Shown here piece after piece: positions 1 to 11,172 of a stretch of DNA of 27,500 bases; within the stretch, counting starts at the first letter, position 1; each line of letters begins with the position of its first letter. The DNA is taken from NCBI GenBank assembly GCA_012295275.1, contig CM022670.1:7310161-7337660 (forward strand). Direction: 5' to 3'. The notes under the pieces were generated by a model that searched no databases, was not told where the DNA came from, and saw only the letters and a list, made by a program, of their open reading frames with translations. Both the position numbers and the translations under genes were made by a program. This DNA comes from Chrysomallon squamiferum (Eukaryota; Mollusca; Gastropoda; Neomphalida; Peltospiridae).

Positions 1-474
1 AGCAACAGCAACAGCAACAACAAAAAAATAAAAACTATGATTGTCTGAGACGATGACAAGACATTAATAAAGCAATGAAAACAACAAAGCTAAATGTTTA
101 TAGATTTTGAGCAATAAGACAAAATATTCTATGATAATATTGGATAAAATGAAATTTTACTTCTTTTTCGTTTTATATTTTATAGATAAATTATATTTTA
201 TTCTTAAAATGTGTTTTCAAAATGTAATAATCATAGTCTTCTGTTACTGATATCCAACGAGAACATAATTTTAAAATACGTCATTGTGGTTATGGAAAAA
301 TTAAAACTTGTTCTAGATTTAGAAAACCAATTCCTTATCTGGTTTCTGTTTGACAATCCACGTGTTAGATTTGGGGAAACCCTATTATCGGTTTTTATTT
401 ATTTTTGGTTTGTTTCTAGCACTTAAGTCACCATTCTCTAATAAACTTCTGACGATCTTTTCTTTTCGTTTCAG
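1..474 (+). other. Intron preceding the terminal exon
   Basis: AT-rich sequence starting with a short (CAACAG)-type repeat. It ends in a pyrimidine-rich tract and CAG acceptor at 474. No coding signal of its own; open frames here are short and AT-driven. Confidence 0.5.
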
Positions 475-1085
475 TTGTTCCGCAGACCTCACAGAAAACT
501 CAGCTGTCCACATTGTTGCTGTCGCGACTGGCCAACATCGACTCGAAGGACGTCCGCCAGACGATCGACGTGCAGCACAAAAACGAAGAAATATATGGCG
601 ACATCGACTTCATTCACGCCGACGGACAGCGAACCGGTTCCGCCAACACCAACAACTTCGATGCCGTCAACGAAAACATCGGCTTGACTCTAAAAGACGG
701 CAAAGCCTTCGTGACCATCAAGGTTGTCGCTGAGCGGATTGTTCCCATTGACTATGAGTTTAACGTGTGGAGGAAAAGCTCAGCCATTGTTACGCGCCAA
801 ATTGAAATCGATCTGCTGGCGAACGAGCAACGCAGACGACTCTACAATCACGTGATGGAAAACGCCGGACCGCAAGGCGCCATTGCGGGTTCGTTGGGTC
901 CGGAAGTTCCGCAGCGATTCCAGGATGATATGGAAAAGACACTAAGCAGCATGGAAACTCTGAAGTTGTTTTCTCAGATTCTCAATGTGGCGGAAGGTCA
1001 GCCTGATAACGACGAAGCAGAATATTACACCAGACAGGAACAAAGAAGGCTACCGTCGACTTCAGCTTTCGATATTCTGTACTAA
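475..1085 (+). CDS. 3'-terminal coding exon of an unrecognised protein
   Basis: An open frame enters at 477 after a good acceptor (pyrimidine tract, TTTCAG at 469-474) and runs 202 codons to TAA at 1083-1085. The missing 5' part lies left of the window. I do not recognise the family. The visible protein has a first half rich in likely beta strands (YGDIDFIHADGQ, then KDGKAFVTIKVVAERIVPID) and a charged, probably helical second half (LLANEQRRRLYNHVMENAG, then a stretch around MEKTLSSMETLK), ending in DILY. There is no cysteine, no membrane segment and no evident motif. GC content and GC at third codon positions are far above the surroundings and above the AT-leaning codons of EMC7 and CD109 in this window, which supports real coding. 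An alternative acceptor at CCGCAG (485) keeps the same frame. Long persistence of the frame and the sharp composition change at the acceptor make the exon confident and the function unknown. Confidence 0.75.
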
Positions 1086-1591
1086 CATGTAGAAGAAAAA
1101 AAACCACCTAAAACACCAACGAGTGATAGTATGTTAGAGATTATATAAAGGTTGTTTAAATTACGCAAATGTAGAGTTAACTGTGTCGTTAAGTCCTTGC
1201 TTATAATTCTTTGGGGTTAGAATTAAAATATTTTAAAATATGTCGAGTCTAAAACGAATTTTGTAATTTTTTTAATTATATTTATCGAGTCCATTAAATA
1301 CATATACATGTATTAAAGTTTGCATCAGTTATAAAATCTAAAGTGGGTTATATTATTTTTGTGATTAATTTTGACTCATTAATAAAACAAATTTAATTTC
1401 CTTTTTATTAAGTTAGTGTTAGTGACCATTTTGTTGGAAGTGAAAATTTTAGAATTTAAATAATAAATAATAAATAAATATAGAGAAAACAAAATCTGTT
1501 TAGTTTTTAGAAATTTGTGCTCTAACGTTTTATAAGCAGGAGACAAAACCTCGGTATTTTGCATATTGTTATTGAATTACTGTTACTATTG

Positions 1592-1593
<2 letters not shown>
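1086..1593 (+). other. Probable 3' UTR and downstream flank of the first gene
   Basis: AT-rich sequence after the stop codon. It contains ATTAAA at about 1294 and a cluster of AATAAA motifs at about 1459-1480, either of which could serve as polyadenylation signal. No coding potential seen. Confidence 0.35.
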
Positions 1594-1642
<49 letters not shown>

Positions 1643-1676
1643 TGTTATTACTATTACTATTATTATTATTATTATC
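1594..1676. repeat. (ATT)n microsatellite
   Basis: Nearly pure TTA/ATT trinucleotide array interrupted by a few ACTGTT and ACT units. Confidence 0.9.
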
Positions 1677-2696
1677 AGCTAACATTATTCTTGTTAAACC
1701 TCTGCTGCAGGCTATAAGTGCTTCCCATTTTTAATATAATTACAAAAACGTGGTGCTATATTTCAACAATGAATAACATATATAACTGTAATATAAGTAT
1801 AATATCCATATTATATATGCCTGTGTATACACATACAGACATTGTAAAAAAAAAAAAATCACTTTGTAAGTACATGTACAAATGTTTTTGTTTTATATAT
1901 GTTGCATATATGTGTGGATTAATGCAGAAATATTATGCTGTATGTTTTCAAACTGTATTTTTGTATATAACAGTTTCAAAAGAATATTTTGTAAAAAGAT
2001 ACTGAAACGAAAAACAGTCAGTGTTTAGTTTAACATTAGTTATGTTTTAGTTACAAACGATTAGTTAGTTTCACCTTTCTGTTACTAAGCGTTGGTTACC
2101 ATTTTAATATAGTTTCAAGACATTTATCACTTTTTTTTAGGTTAAAAACATTTGTTATTTTTTTGAGTTACAAAACATTACTTGCTCTTTCAAATTAAAA
2201 ATAAGGGTTACAAATTTAACTTACATATTTGTTACGGTTCTAAATTACACATCCAAAATTTAAAAATAATTTTAAGTTAAAGATCAAAACTGAAACCTGA
2301 AAAATATGGTTTATTTATTTATTATAAATGTTATATATTAAAGGACCAAAACAACACTATAAAAACTCTTATACTTTATTTTCACAAATTTAAGCCTTCC
2401 TTTGTAACTTAATACTGTGATGTTTACACCACATAACAACAGGAAAATTAAGGTAATAAATTATCAACGTGTAACGCAACAGCAAGTAACTGCGTGAATT
2501 ACGTTACTAATAAAATGTTAACTGCAAGAAGCTGCTTCTAGGATCAGTCACACTGATTCCGTTGACACGAAATTCATCATCAGGTGCAGCCACCTTTGCA
2601 TATTTTCATCTTAGAAACAGGATTGAGAAACCTGTTTTACACGACGTTTTCAAATGTCGTCATCTACATCTCCGAGTTAACTGATTCATTAGTCTC

Positions 2697-2699
<3 letters not shown>
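1677..2699. other. AT-rich intergenic stretch
   Basis: Single-copy-looking AT-rich DNA. Short open frames such as the one at 1718-2005 have no domain, no codon bias and are driven by low complexity. I see no gene, RNA or element here. Confidence 0.5.

Positions 2700-2726
<27 letters not shown>
2700..2726. repeat. Poly(T) tract, 27 nt
   Basis: Uninterrupted T run. It could be the reversed tail of a retroposed copy, but no element body is recognisable beside it. Confidence 0.9.
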
Positions 2727-2727
<1 letters not shown>

Positions 2728-2997
2728 GTTGAGATCTCTCCCAATTATATCTTTCTTGACTACTTACTGTAAATGTTTGAAGGACGTTCGCAAATAGCAT
2801 GTGTAAAAGTGATGTCAGCTTTGACGCTTTCTTCGTTTTATTTCTAACTCAGTTATTTAAATATTAACGAGACTTGGTCAAATAAAGCACTGAGTGCATC
2901 TCTGTTGTTGCAGCAGTGTGCATTCTGCTCTTCAAAATAGCAGAATCCTTTCCTTCGTCTAAGTAAACAAACGAAATTAATTATGTCGCCCCCGGTA

Positions 2998-2998
<1 letters not shown>

Positions 2999-3034
<36 letters not shown>
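2999..3034. repeat. Poly(A) tract, 36 nt
   Basis: Uninterrupted A run preceded by a GC-rich step (GCCCCCGGTAC). It may be the tail of a retroposed sequence, but no target-site duplication was identified. Confidence 0.9.
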
Positions 3035-3036
<2 letters not shown>

Positions 3037-3152
3037 TGCCACAAGACAGAAACCAATTAAGGTTTACGAATTGTCTGATGTTATGAACGTATTTTTTTTT
3101 TGTTAGAATTTTAAGGTATTTAATACGACAATGTACCATACCATGCTTGACT

Positions 3153-3257
3153 CTACACTATACTATACACGTCACTATACTATACTGTATTACACTACTT
3201 AATACTAGATTACACTACACTATACCACACCACACTACACCACATTATACTATATTA
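3153..3257. repeat. Degenerate ACTAT/ACTAC pentanucleotide repeat
   Basis: Variant units of ACTAT, ACTAC and ACCAC recur about every five bases. The array runs into the hairpin at 3250-3278. Confidence 0.7.
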
Positions 3258-3278
3258 CAAATATAATTTGTAATATAG
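3250..3278. repeat. Perfect AT-rich hairpin, 13-bp arms
   Basis: CTATATTACAAAT at 3250-3262 and its exact reverse complement at 3266-3278 are separated by only three bases (ATA). It would fold into a cruciform or RNA hairpin. Confidence 0.85.
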
Positions 3279-4080
3279 CTCATCAAAATAAATACATTTT
3301 ACTATGGAAGAATGTTTAAGCATATTAAACCACCGAGAATCCGTTAATCTGACTTTGATTGCTGTCTATATTTAACATCAGTGAACGTACTCCGTGAATA
3401 ATAATAATAATTATTAAAAAAAACATATAATAATATTTTTTATTTAACCAGTAACTGCACGTATTTCTTGCTTGGTTGATTTTATTCAAATGTTTTATTA
3501 TATTATATATATATTACATATTTGTATATGAAAGGACGTGCTGTTTAGACTTTGAGTTGCGGTTCAGTTACTACAGAATTTAAATCATGAAGCACTTTAT
3601 GATAAAAATAGAGTATTTGTTATTTTATTAATATGCAAATCCAGATAAAAAGAGAAATCAACCGGCATCTTTCTGTCTTCTGCTGTATTTTTTTTTGCCA
3701 GTCACTGTTTTGTCTTTATAATGAAACTAAAATTTCTAGTATAAAATCAATGGTTCTCATTTTATTATTACTATTTTGTTTTTTTTAAGTTCCTGACCTG
3801 CTCTATTATTAAACTCAGTTTATATGTTCTATGCATGTAGTTAGATGGGTTTATCTGAAACCTGTTTGAGTGCATTTTCTAAATATTTCTCGTATGTGTT
3901 ATTGGTTATAGTTGTCATAATGTTATGATAATAAGTGAAATGTTTAGAGACATATGTTATAAACATTAAAAACGATGAAATGAAAAAAACGAAACGATAT
4001 GTTTCTGTGTGTATGTGTGTGTGTGTAAATAAAATATATATATAATTAAAAATTAAGAAAAAAATAAATTTAAATAATTA
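3279..4080. other. AT-rich intergenic stretch
   Basis: No gene, RNA or element recognised. Contains short (GT)n near 4007-4025 and scattered T runs. Confidence 0.5.
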
Positions 4081-4136
<56 letters not shown>

Positions 4137-4175
4137 CAACAACAACAACTATAATAATAATAATAACAATAATAA
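4081..4175. repeat. (AAT)n/(AAC)n microsatellite
   Basis: A pure AAT array followed by AAC units and then AAT again. The shift of motif along the array is typical of point mutation followed by slippage. Confidence 0.9.
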
Positions 4176-5116
4176 AAGACTTTAGAGGAAAAAATCAACC
4201 AAAAAGACCCTCAGGCATGAACAGACACACATAGAACAAACATACACACCCATACAAAAGGAAAACACTTACATAAATAACTCTTCTTTCTCTCGCCCCC
4301 GCCACCCACTGACTCATTACTGAAACACAAAACTTCCACAAAGATATATCTAAACCTGCCTGTATGATGCAATGGTAAAAAAAGATACTGAAAATTACTA
4401 GGTTCATATTTTACTCATTTGAGAGGTTTCAGGCAACCATTGTACGCTCTCTAACTTACCCGTTAAACGAATATAATTAGGTACTCAGAAAACAGACAGC
4501 CTATTATTTTTGAATACACGCATTAGACATGCTAGGACAATGGATATGCACATTTTAAATGATTAATTATTTAAAATGACGCTGTCTTTTAAATCTGAGA
4601 AACAGTTATCTGACCAAGTCTCGTTAAAAAAGATATTTGAAAAAAAGGATAAAAAGAACGAGACTATGAACGTATAGACTCGTTAAAAAAAAAATAATTA
4701 AAAAAAAAAAATAAAAATTGTAGAATGAATAAGCTTCTAATAGTTAAATGAAATTATTAAATGTACAGCTGCTTTCAGATTAAGTAATAAAATTTTAAAA
4801 AATACAAAAGTATATATGTATATATCTGTTTAACAAAAGTTAACCTTTAATATTTACATACAATACTGAGACTTCTTTGTATCTTACCCTGTTTGTCTTT
4901 CCTTTAACTATACCAGGAGATTTTAAAGTGATATTTGTAATATATGCATAATATCCTTATATACATTATTAAAATATACAACATTCTTTATATTCACTAA
5001 TTATCAAAAATATACGATGTATTTAATTAAATACTTTGCTTTAATTATTTAACGAAACATAATTGCTTTATTTTAATATTTAATTTATGATACACATATT
5101 AATTCATGCACACGTA
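4176..5116. other. AT-rich intergenic stretch
   Basis: No gene recognised. It carries an inverted copy (4609-4626) of a 17-base word also found at 2864-2880, described among the findings. Confidence 0.5.
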
Positions 5117-5138
5117 AACACACACACACACACACACA
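5117..5138. repeat. (CA)n microsatellite
   Basis: Short AC dinucleotide array followed by further CATA-rich degenerate units to about 5310. Confidence 0.85.
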
Positions 5139-5699
5139 TACGCATACACTGACCCGCATACATCACACATACATTGACGAACACATTTATACATAAACAC
5201 AGATATACAATCAGATATACAATAAACCGTCATACTGAAACATACATGCTAACACATCTGCCAGCTCGAACATATACAAACACACACAAACGCACATACA
5301 TACACACAAAAAGGATATTAGTAATATTTTAATACAATTATTATTTGATATTATTATTCTAAAGGAAGATAAGTAATTAACAAAAACTGTATAACAACTG
5401 TGTGCATATATCAAACATCCATTTTTTTTTTTTTTATAACGTTCTATGTCTGTACCATTTCCTGCATAATCCAGGCACCTGTGTATAGAAGTCATTGTGT
5501 TTACCTCCTGTATCAAGAGTTTTGTATTATTACCTATATAAAGAGGCCACCTGAGCATACGTGCTTTCCGTGGCCTACGTATGTAGCATGTTGTTTGTGT
5601 TTTGTGTTGTCGCTACGACTTTCTCATACGTACGCACGCACTTGCCCCTTAACACACACACACAGAGATATATATTCATAAACAACAGCAACAGTAGTT

Positions 5700-5732
5700 A
5701 TAATAATAATGATGACGATGATGATGATGATG

Positions 5733-5774
<42 letters not shown>
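5700..5774. repeat. (GAT)n-(AAT)n compound microsatellite
   Basis: GAT/GAC units pass directly into a pure AAT array. Open frames through it encode only homopolymer-like Asp/Asn or Tyr/His runs and are not genes. Confidence 0.9.
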
Positions 5775-5775
<1 letters not shown>

Positions 5776-5880
5776 ATGTGTGTGTATTTGTATGAATGCA
5801 GTATAAATCTTACAGTATGATTCAACTGTAATATATATATGTATGTGCGTATGTTGCCTGGTTCATTGGGAGTCATACGC

Positions 5881-5981
5881 ACATCCACCCACCAACCCAC
5901 ACCCACACACACACACACACACATTAAAAATAATAGTAGCAGAAGCAGTAGCAGTAGCAACAGCAGCAGCAGTAGCAGCAA
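5881..5981. repeat. (CA)n and interrupted (CAG)n microsatellites
   Basis: A CCCA/CA array (5881-5923) is followed after a short gap by AGC/AGT trinucleotides (5935-5981). Confidence 0.85.
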
Positions 5982-6029
5982 TAAGTAGTAAATAAATAAA
6001 GATAAACAACATTTGTCATACAACTGAGA

Positions 6030-6350
6030 AAGACACTCCTGTAGACCCTCGCGGCATTCACGTCGACTTTAATTCATTCTTCAAAAGCTTCGCCATAGCA
6101 GGCAAAAAGCTATTTTAATTTAAAATGGCCGCGGCAGTGTCCTATTAATATTGAATTATATTAACTGCTTGTTGCAGGCCCGACCAATAACCTACAGTTG
6201 CAAGAAAAAAAAAAAAAAAGCGAGTGAAAGCTTAACGAGAACTCGGTATAATATTTCGATTGACTAACACAAGCGAGAGAAGCGTTCTCGAAACATCTGA
6301 TTGTTTAGACTGGTGCACTGCAGGGTGCCCCCACATTGTAACGTAAAAAA
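6030..6350. promoter_or_regulatory. GC-richer island with YY1- and CCAAT-like motifs, no gene attached
   Basis: Base composition rises against an AT-rich background and CpGs cluster (CTCGCGG, ACGTCGAC, GGCCGCGGC). AAAATGGCCGCGGC near 6122 resembles a YY1-type promoter site, and CCAAT occurs at about 6183. No frame through it is long and open. It could be an unassigned promoter, an enhancer or a decayed exon. Confidence 0.2.
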
Positions 6351-6704
6351 TGTTACGCAGAAGTCTGTTGTTGATTTTATTTTTTTCTATACACCGAAAA
6401 TTATATCTAATTCATAGTCGTGTAAGAAAGGTATTTTGAATGCAGAGTTTGTGTTACTTGCTGATTAATACACCCAAAAAGTCAATTTATTTTTTTGCTG
6501 GGGTGTCGTTAACCAAACAAATAAATAAATAAAGTCCATGTAATTAATTATACATTATTAAAGTTTGCAACATTCTTTGCTAGTTCTAGACATGGTTTTA
6601 AATGAAATCTTTTACGGTTTATGTACTAATTATCTGTAAGTTGTAAGTAGATTAGCGTGCAGATTTTGCGTTACACAATCGTATAATTATGTCCAGATGA
6701 TTCA

Positions 6705-6708
6705 GACA

Positions 6709-6742
<34 letters not shown>
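6705..6742. repeat. (CA)n microsatellite
   Basis: Pure CA dinucleotide array after CAGA units. Confidence 0.9.
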
Positions 6743-6743
<1 letters not shown>

Positions 6744-7009
6744 CAAAAGTCAATCTTCATTTTAAATTTGTTTATTTAGCTGTAACGGCGTTCGTTATTT
6801 CACGTATTTAGGCAAAAATTACACTGCTAAAACAAGTTTCCATTGTGTGTATGGCGTTAGCAGTAAATTTGATACTGATTTTCAAAATGTAAAAATGTTA
6901 TAATTAAATATACTGATCTAAATTATGTTAAAACAATTATTTTGATGTCATCTTCGTTAAAAGAAAATATAATAACATGCAAGCACAGCCATAAACAAAT
7001 AAATAATTC

Positions 7010-7010
<1 letters not shown>

Positions 7011-7055
<45 letters not shown>

Positions 7056-7083
7056 TGATGATGATGATGTTGATGATGATGAT
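7011..7083. repeat. (AAT)n-(GAT)n compound microsatellite
   Basis: An AAT array passes into GAT units with one TTGAT interruption, much like the array at 5700-5774 with the motif order reversed. Confidence 0.9.
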
Positions 7084-7254
7084 AACAGTAATAATAAATA
7101 TTAAAAAATTAGTCTACAGTGATGATATTTATCAGTAATAATGAAATATTAAAGTATACATGGATCATAAAACAGAACACTGTATACATCTACAACCGTG
7201 ACATCACTGGTAGCAATAAATAGCAACATCTACAGCAACAAAAAAACAACAACA

Positions 7255-7570
7255 ACAACATCGCGGTCAACAAATCATCAACGAAAATGACCACACGAAA
7301 GGAATCCCTAACCATTTGACAGCCGACAGACCCGATTTCTTTCAGTAATTCGTGACCTCAGTTGCAACCCCACAACAAAACACACTTGGTCGACAAGGAA
7401 ACTATAATGACATGTTATGGGTTATCGCCCTCACACTGAGAACGTTTGCTACAATGGACGGCCAAAACCACAGCCCGGATCGACAGTTTGTTTGTCAGCT
7501 AAACCCAGAAGTAAGATTACGAACAAACGTGTCTGTTTGATACACAGGGTTACTAAAGTTACGTTTAAAA
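7255..7570. other. GC-richer island of unknown nature
   Basis: Locally balanced composition in an AT desert. TTTCTTTCAG at 7336-7345 and AGAAGTAAG at about 7508-7516 look like acceptor and donor, but all three frames of the interval they bound contain stops near its start. It may be non-coding RNA, a regulatory block or a dead exon. Confidence 0.25.
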
Positions 7571-7830
7571 CTGTTCACACAATGGCCTTTGTGTGTGTGT
7601 GTCTGTTAGTCTGTGCGGTGGTGTGGTTGTCTGTAAACAAAAAGAAAAAGGTTTAGAGTATGAGTACGAAGAGTTTGTAAGACGGAGATGTGTGTTGATA
7701 GAACAGAAATGAGAATGTGTTGAGTTAAAATTACAAAACTGTTTAAATAAGGGGAAACAGTCTCACAGAAACAGATAGGATAAAATTATTAATAATAATA
7801 ATGATAAAAATATGAAATAAAGACAACAAC

Positions 7831-7960
7831 AAAAAAAAAAAAAAAAAAAAATTAAAATAAAATAAATAAAGAAATAAATAAAGAAACAAAGAAAGAAAGA
7901 AAAAATAGAAAAAAGATTAACAAAAAAAATAAAATAAAATAAATAACAAGAGATGAAAAG
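7831..7960. repeat. Poly(A) and A-rich simple sequence
   Basis: A run of 21 A followed by AAAT, GAAA and AAAAT units. Confidence 0.85.
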
Positions 7961-8134
7961 AAATCATTAATTTTCTTTTTCTTTTATCTTAATATCAAAG
8001 ATTGAAATTTTGTAATTTATTTGTTATTTTTAGAACTCTGCAAGAAATAATATATATATATTTTTTTTATCTAGGGCTGAATCGTTAACGACTTTCTTAT
8101 TTGTTTTGTTTGTTTGTTTGATTGGGGTTTTTTT

Positions 8135-8135
<1 letters not shown>

Positions 8136-8165
<30 letters not shown>
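8136..8165. repeat. Poly(T) tract, 30 nt
   Basis: Uninterrupted T run preceded by TTTG units. Confidence 0.9.
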
Positions 8166-8168
<3 letters not shown>

Positions 8169-8276
8169 TTTGTGTACTTTTTTCAATAAACTACGCAAAT
8201 TATAAAAATAATTAATAACAAAACGTTTCGAATCTTTTTACCTAGCTATTATTTAAATGTCACACATAAACACTTA

Positions 8277-8378
8277 AAAATAAAATAAAATAAAATAAAA
8301 TAAAATATAAATAAAAATAAAAATTAAATATAATAACAAAAAAAAAGAAAGAAAAGTAATAGTAATGATAATAATAAA

Positions 8379-8415
<37 letters not shown>

Positions 8416-8417
8416 AC

Positions 8418-8452
<35 letters not shown>
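8277..8452. repeat. (AAAAT)n, (AAC)n and (AAT)n simple repeats
   Basis: An AAAAT pentanucleotide array (8277-8306), A-rich spacer, then AAC and AAT trinucleotides (8379-8452). Frames through it are low-complexity artefacts. Confidence 0.85.
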
Positions 8453-8455
<3 letters not shown>

Positions 8456-8929
8456 TGAAAAATAATCGGTGGGAACAAAAATAAAGGCAATAAACTTTCA
8501 AACTAACAAAACAAAATAACTTAAAATAAAATATAAGTGAGCAAATAAATACAATAATAAATGAAATGAATGAATGATAGATTCAAAGAAGTCTTTCTTC
8601 ACAGTGATAATATTCCAAATAGAACAACTTGAAAATCAAGTTTCAAGTAAATTAATGATGTATGTCTCAGTTTGTACGGAATGTCAGGAAACTGACGCAA
8701 GAGAAGACAGTTCTGTTAGATTATCATAATTTGTTTCTGATTTTTTTTTTTTTTTTTCTTAAATACTACACAAAGTGCATATAGAATGGATGGTAATCAT
8801 TCTTTTAAAAAATATATATACAGCTGCCAAGAGCTTGAAATTAACATCGCTGGATGAAGGTCACCAAGGTTACCACAATGTGTGTCCTAACTTTGAAAAC
8901 TGGTCATTCATATATAAACAACTAAGCAA
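8453..8929. other. AT-rich intergenic stretch
   Basis: No gene recognised. About 8830-8920 is slightly more complex (contains AGGTCACCAAGGTTACC) but has no long frame. Confidence 0.45.
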
Positions 8930-8964
8930 TAACAACAACAACAACAATAACAACAACAAATTTA

Positions 8965-9019
<55 letters not shown>

Positions 9020-9143
9020 TATAAAATAAAAAGAAGAACATTTTGTAATCATTCAGAAAAAAAAAAAAAAAATTAAAAAATAAGAATAAAATAAAATTAT
9101 ATTAAATAAAGAAATAAATAAAGAAAGAAAGAAAGAAAGAACG
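8930..9143. repeat. (AAC)n, (AAT)n, poly(A) and (GAAA)n cluster
   Basis: AAC units (8930-8960), AAT array (8965-9017), A run (9057-9072) and GAAA units ending near 9143. Confidence 0.85.
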
Positions 9144-9755
9144 AAACAAAACAACAACAACAACAAAAAAGTAATACTCTCAAAACGATTTGTGACTGCT
9201 CAGTCTTCTGGATATATTTGTTATTATTACAAGTAGACATTAGTATTCTCCCTTGCTTTACGAAATTATTAATTTTCCTATTTTTTTTATTTTAACTATT
9301 CGAATTATCTCCAATTTTTTGTTATTAAAACAATAAGTTAGAGTCAGTAAGATTTTAGCAAAGCTGACGCATTTTTCCTTTTATATAACTTTTTAAAATT
9401 TTATTTGATTCATTTTTACCTTTTCTTCACCCGACAGAGTGCTTATTTATTATTTAAATATAGAAATATATACTTATATTATTTGTAATAAATATATGAG
9501 ATGTAGTAACAATGGCAATTGTGATAATAATACACAACAACAAAATACATGTATTTGTTTATTGGTTAGTTAATACGTATTCAAAACAAAATGTGAGAAA
9601 AATGTATAAATTCAATCGTTAATCATATATATATATATTAATAACTAAAAATAATAATAGAGATTTACATAAAAAAGTATAAATGATGAAACAGTACAGA
9701 ACAGTTAATATTTTGCAAGAACATCACTGGGTTTGGGAGAAAATGTTCCTCAGCA
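9144..9755. other. AT-rich flank, probable lysozyme 3' UTR at its right end
   Basis: No gene. The reverse strand carries AATAAA motifs (TTTATT near 9446) about 300 bases past the lysozyme stop, a plausible polyadenylation signal. A short (TA)n lies near 9627-9639. Confidence 0.4.
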
Positions 9756-10434
9756 TTACTCATTAATATTCATCATTTCGATTCCTATCCCCCTCTCTGA
9801 AAATTCAGACGCGATTTTCGAAGGCTTGGCTGCGATCAGCTGGAAACGATTCTTGAGAGAGAACCACAGATCACGGACCTTCTTTTCTCCCAGACATTGT
9901 TTCACTCTCAGCCAATAGGAAAGAGTCGACTGTTTTCGACAGCCGAGGGGTCCGCCATTGTGAATTCTTGCGTAGTCTTCGCAAGTAGGAGTGCGTCCTC
10001 CAGTGCAGTACGTTCCAAATCTTCCTGTGTACGTTCTTACACAGTCAGCGGCGCACCCGAAATCCTGTGTGCATTGCTTCCATCCTGTTTTAAAAAAATA
10101 CAAACATGATTTATTACGATTAAAATCTTGTATTGAATGTGTCTTTCCCTCCTTACTATATGTGTTATATATGTCTGTCTGCCTGTCTGTTTATGGGGAG
10201 TTGTACCGTAAAAGGAATTTCATAAAAGAACATTGAATTATTTATAAAATTTCAATACTGATTAATTGTTATTTATATAATTCTATCCTCAGCAGTGGAT
10301 AGAAGCAAACTCTATATATTTATAAATGCTTATAATACAGCTACATCTCATTAAACCGACTATTTGAAAAAAAAAGGCATAGAACAAACAAACAAACAAA
10401 CAAACAAATAAATAAATAAATAAATAAATAAATA

Positions 10435-10474
<40 letters not shown>

Positions 10475-10606
10475 ATAATAATAAATATAAATAAAAATAA
10501 TTATTAAGTACGACCAGTCTAAATACATTGTTTCAAGTCTAAGGCATTTTTGTTGTGTATTATTTTTCTTATTTATTTATTTATTTATTGTTTTATTTAT
10601 TTAATT

Positions 10607-10637
<31 letters not shown>

Positions 10638-10645
10638 GTTTTATT

Positions 10646-10696
<51 letters not shown>

Positions 10697-10727
10697 GATG
10701 TTGTTGTTATTATTATTATTATTATTA

Positions 10728-10777
<50 letters not shown>

Positions 10778-10962
10778 TTAGAATGAAACATGACGTCTAC
10801 AGTAGTCTTGTTTATATGCCCAGTATGTCGTGATATTTTGTTACCTGCGCCAGGTCTGTAGCAGTCATTCCAGTAAGGATACTTAATCTGGTAAGGTCCA
10901 CAAGAAAGTGAACCCATATCTTCTTGACAGCCTATTTGTTGACACTGAGATTCAACCTGAAT

Positions 10963-11007
<45 letters not shown>

Positions 11008-11015
11008 TACACACA

Positions 11016-11098
<83 letters not shown>

Positions 11099-11139
11099 TT
11101 ATTTACTACTATTACTACTACTTCTAATAATAAATAAAC

Positions 11140-11172
<33 letters not shown>

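Larger units (their letters stand above)
10085..10844 (-). other. Lysozyme intron 3
   Basis: GT..AG intron on the reverse strand, filled mostly by the simple-repeat block at 10384-10777. Confidence 0.9.

Noticed and set aside
350-733. Overlapping + strand frames at 350-733 and 475-687
   Set aside because: They cross the intron-exon border or run in the wrong frame. The frame at 477-1085 is longer, opens at the acceptor and reaches a stop with consistent coding composition.
2700-3034. Poly(T) ... poly(A) bracket as a pair of retroposons
   Set aside because: No recognisable element body, promoter boxes or target-site duplications, and the two ends show no inverted homology.
5676-6023. 115-codon frame rich in Leu and Tyr
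   Set aside because: Translation of CAG, CA, AAT and GAT arrays; low complexity throughout.
7352-7540. 62-codon frame in the GC-richer island as a protein exon
   Set aside because: The acceptor that would introduce it is followed immediately by TAA in this frame and there is no plausible partner exon.
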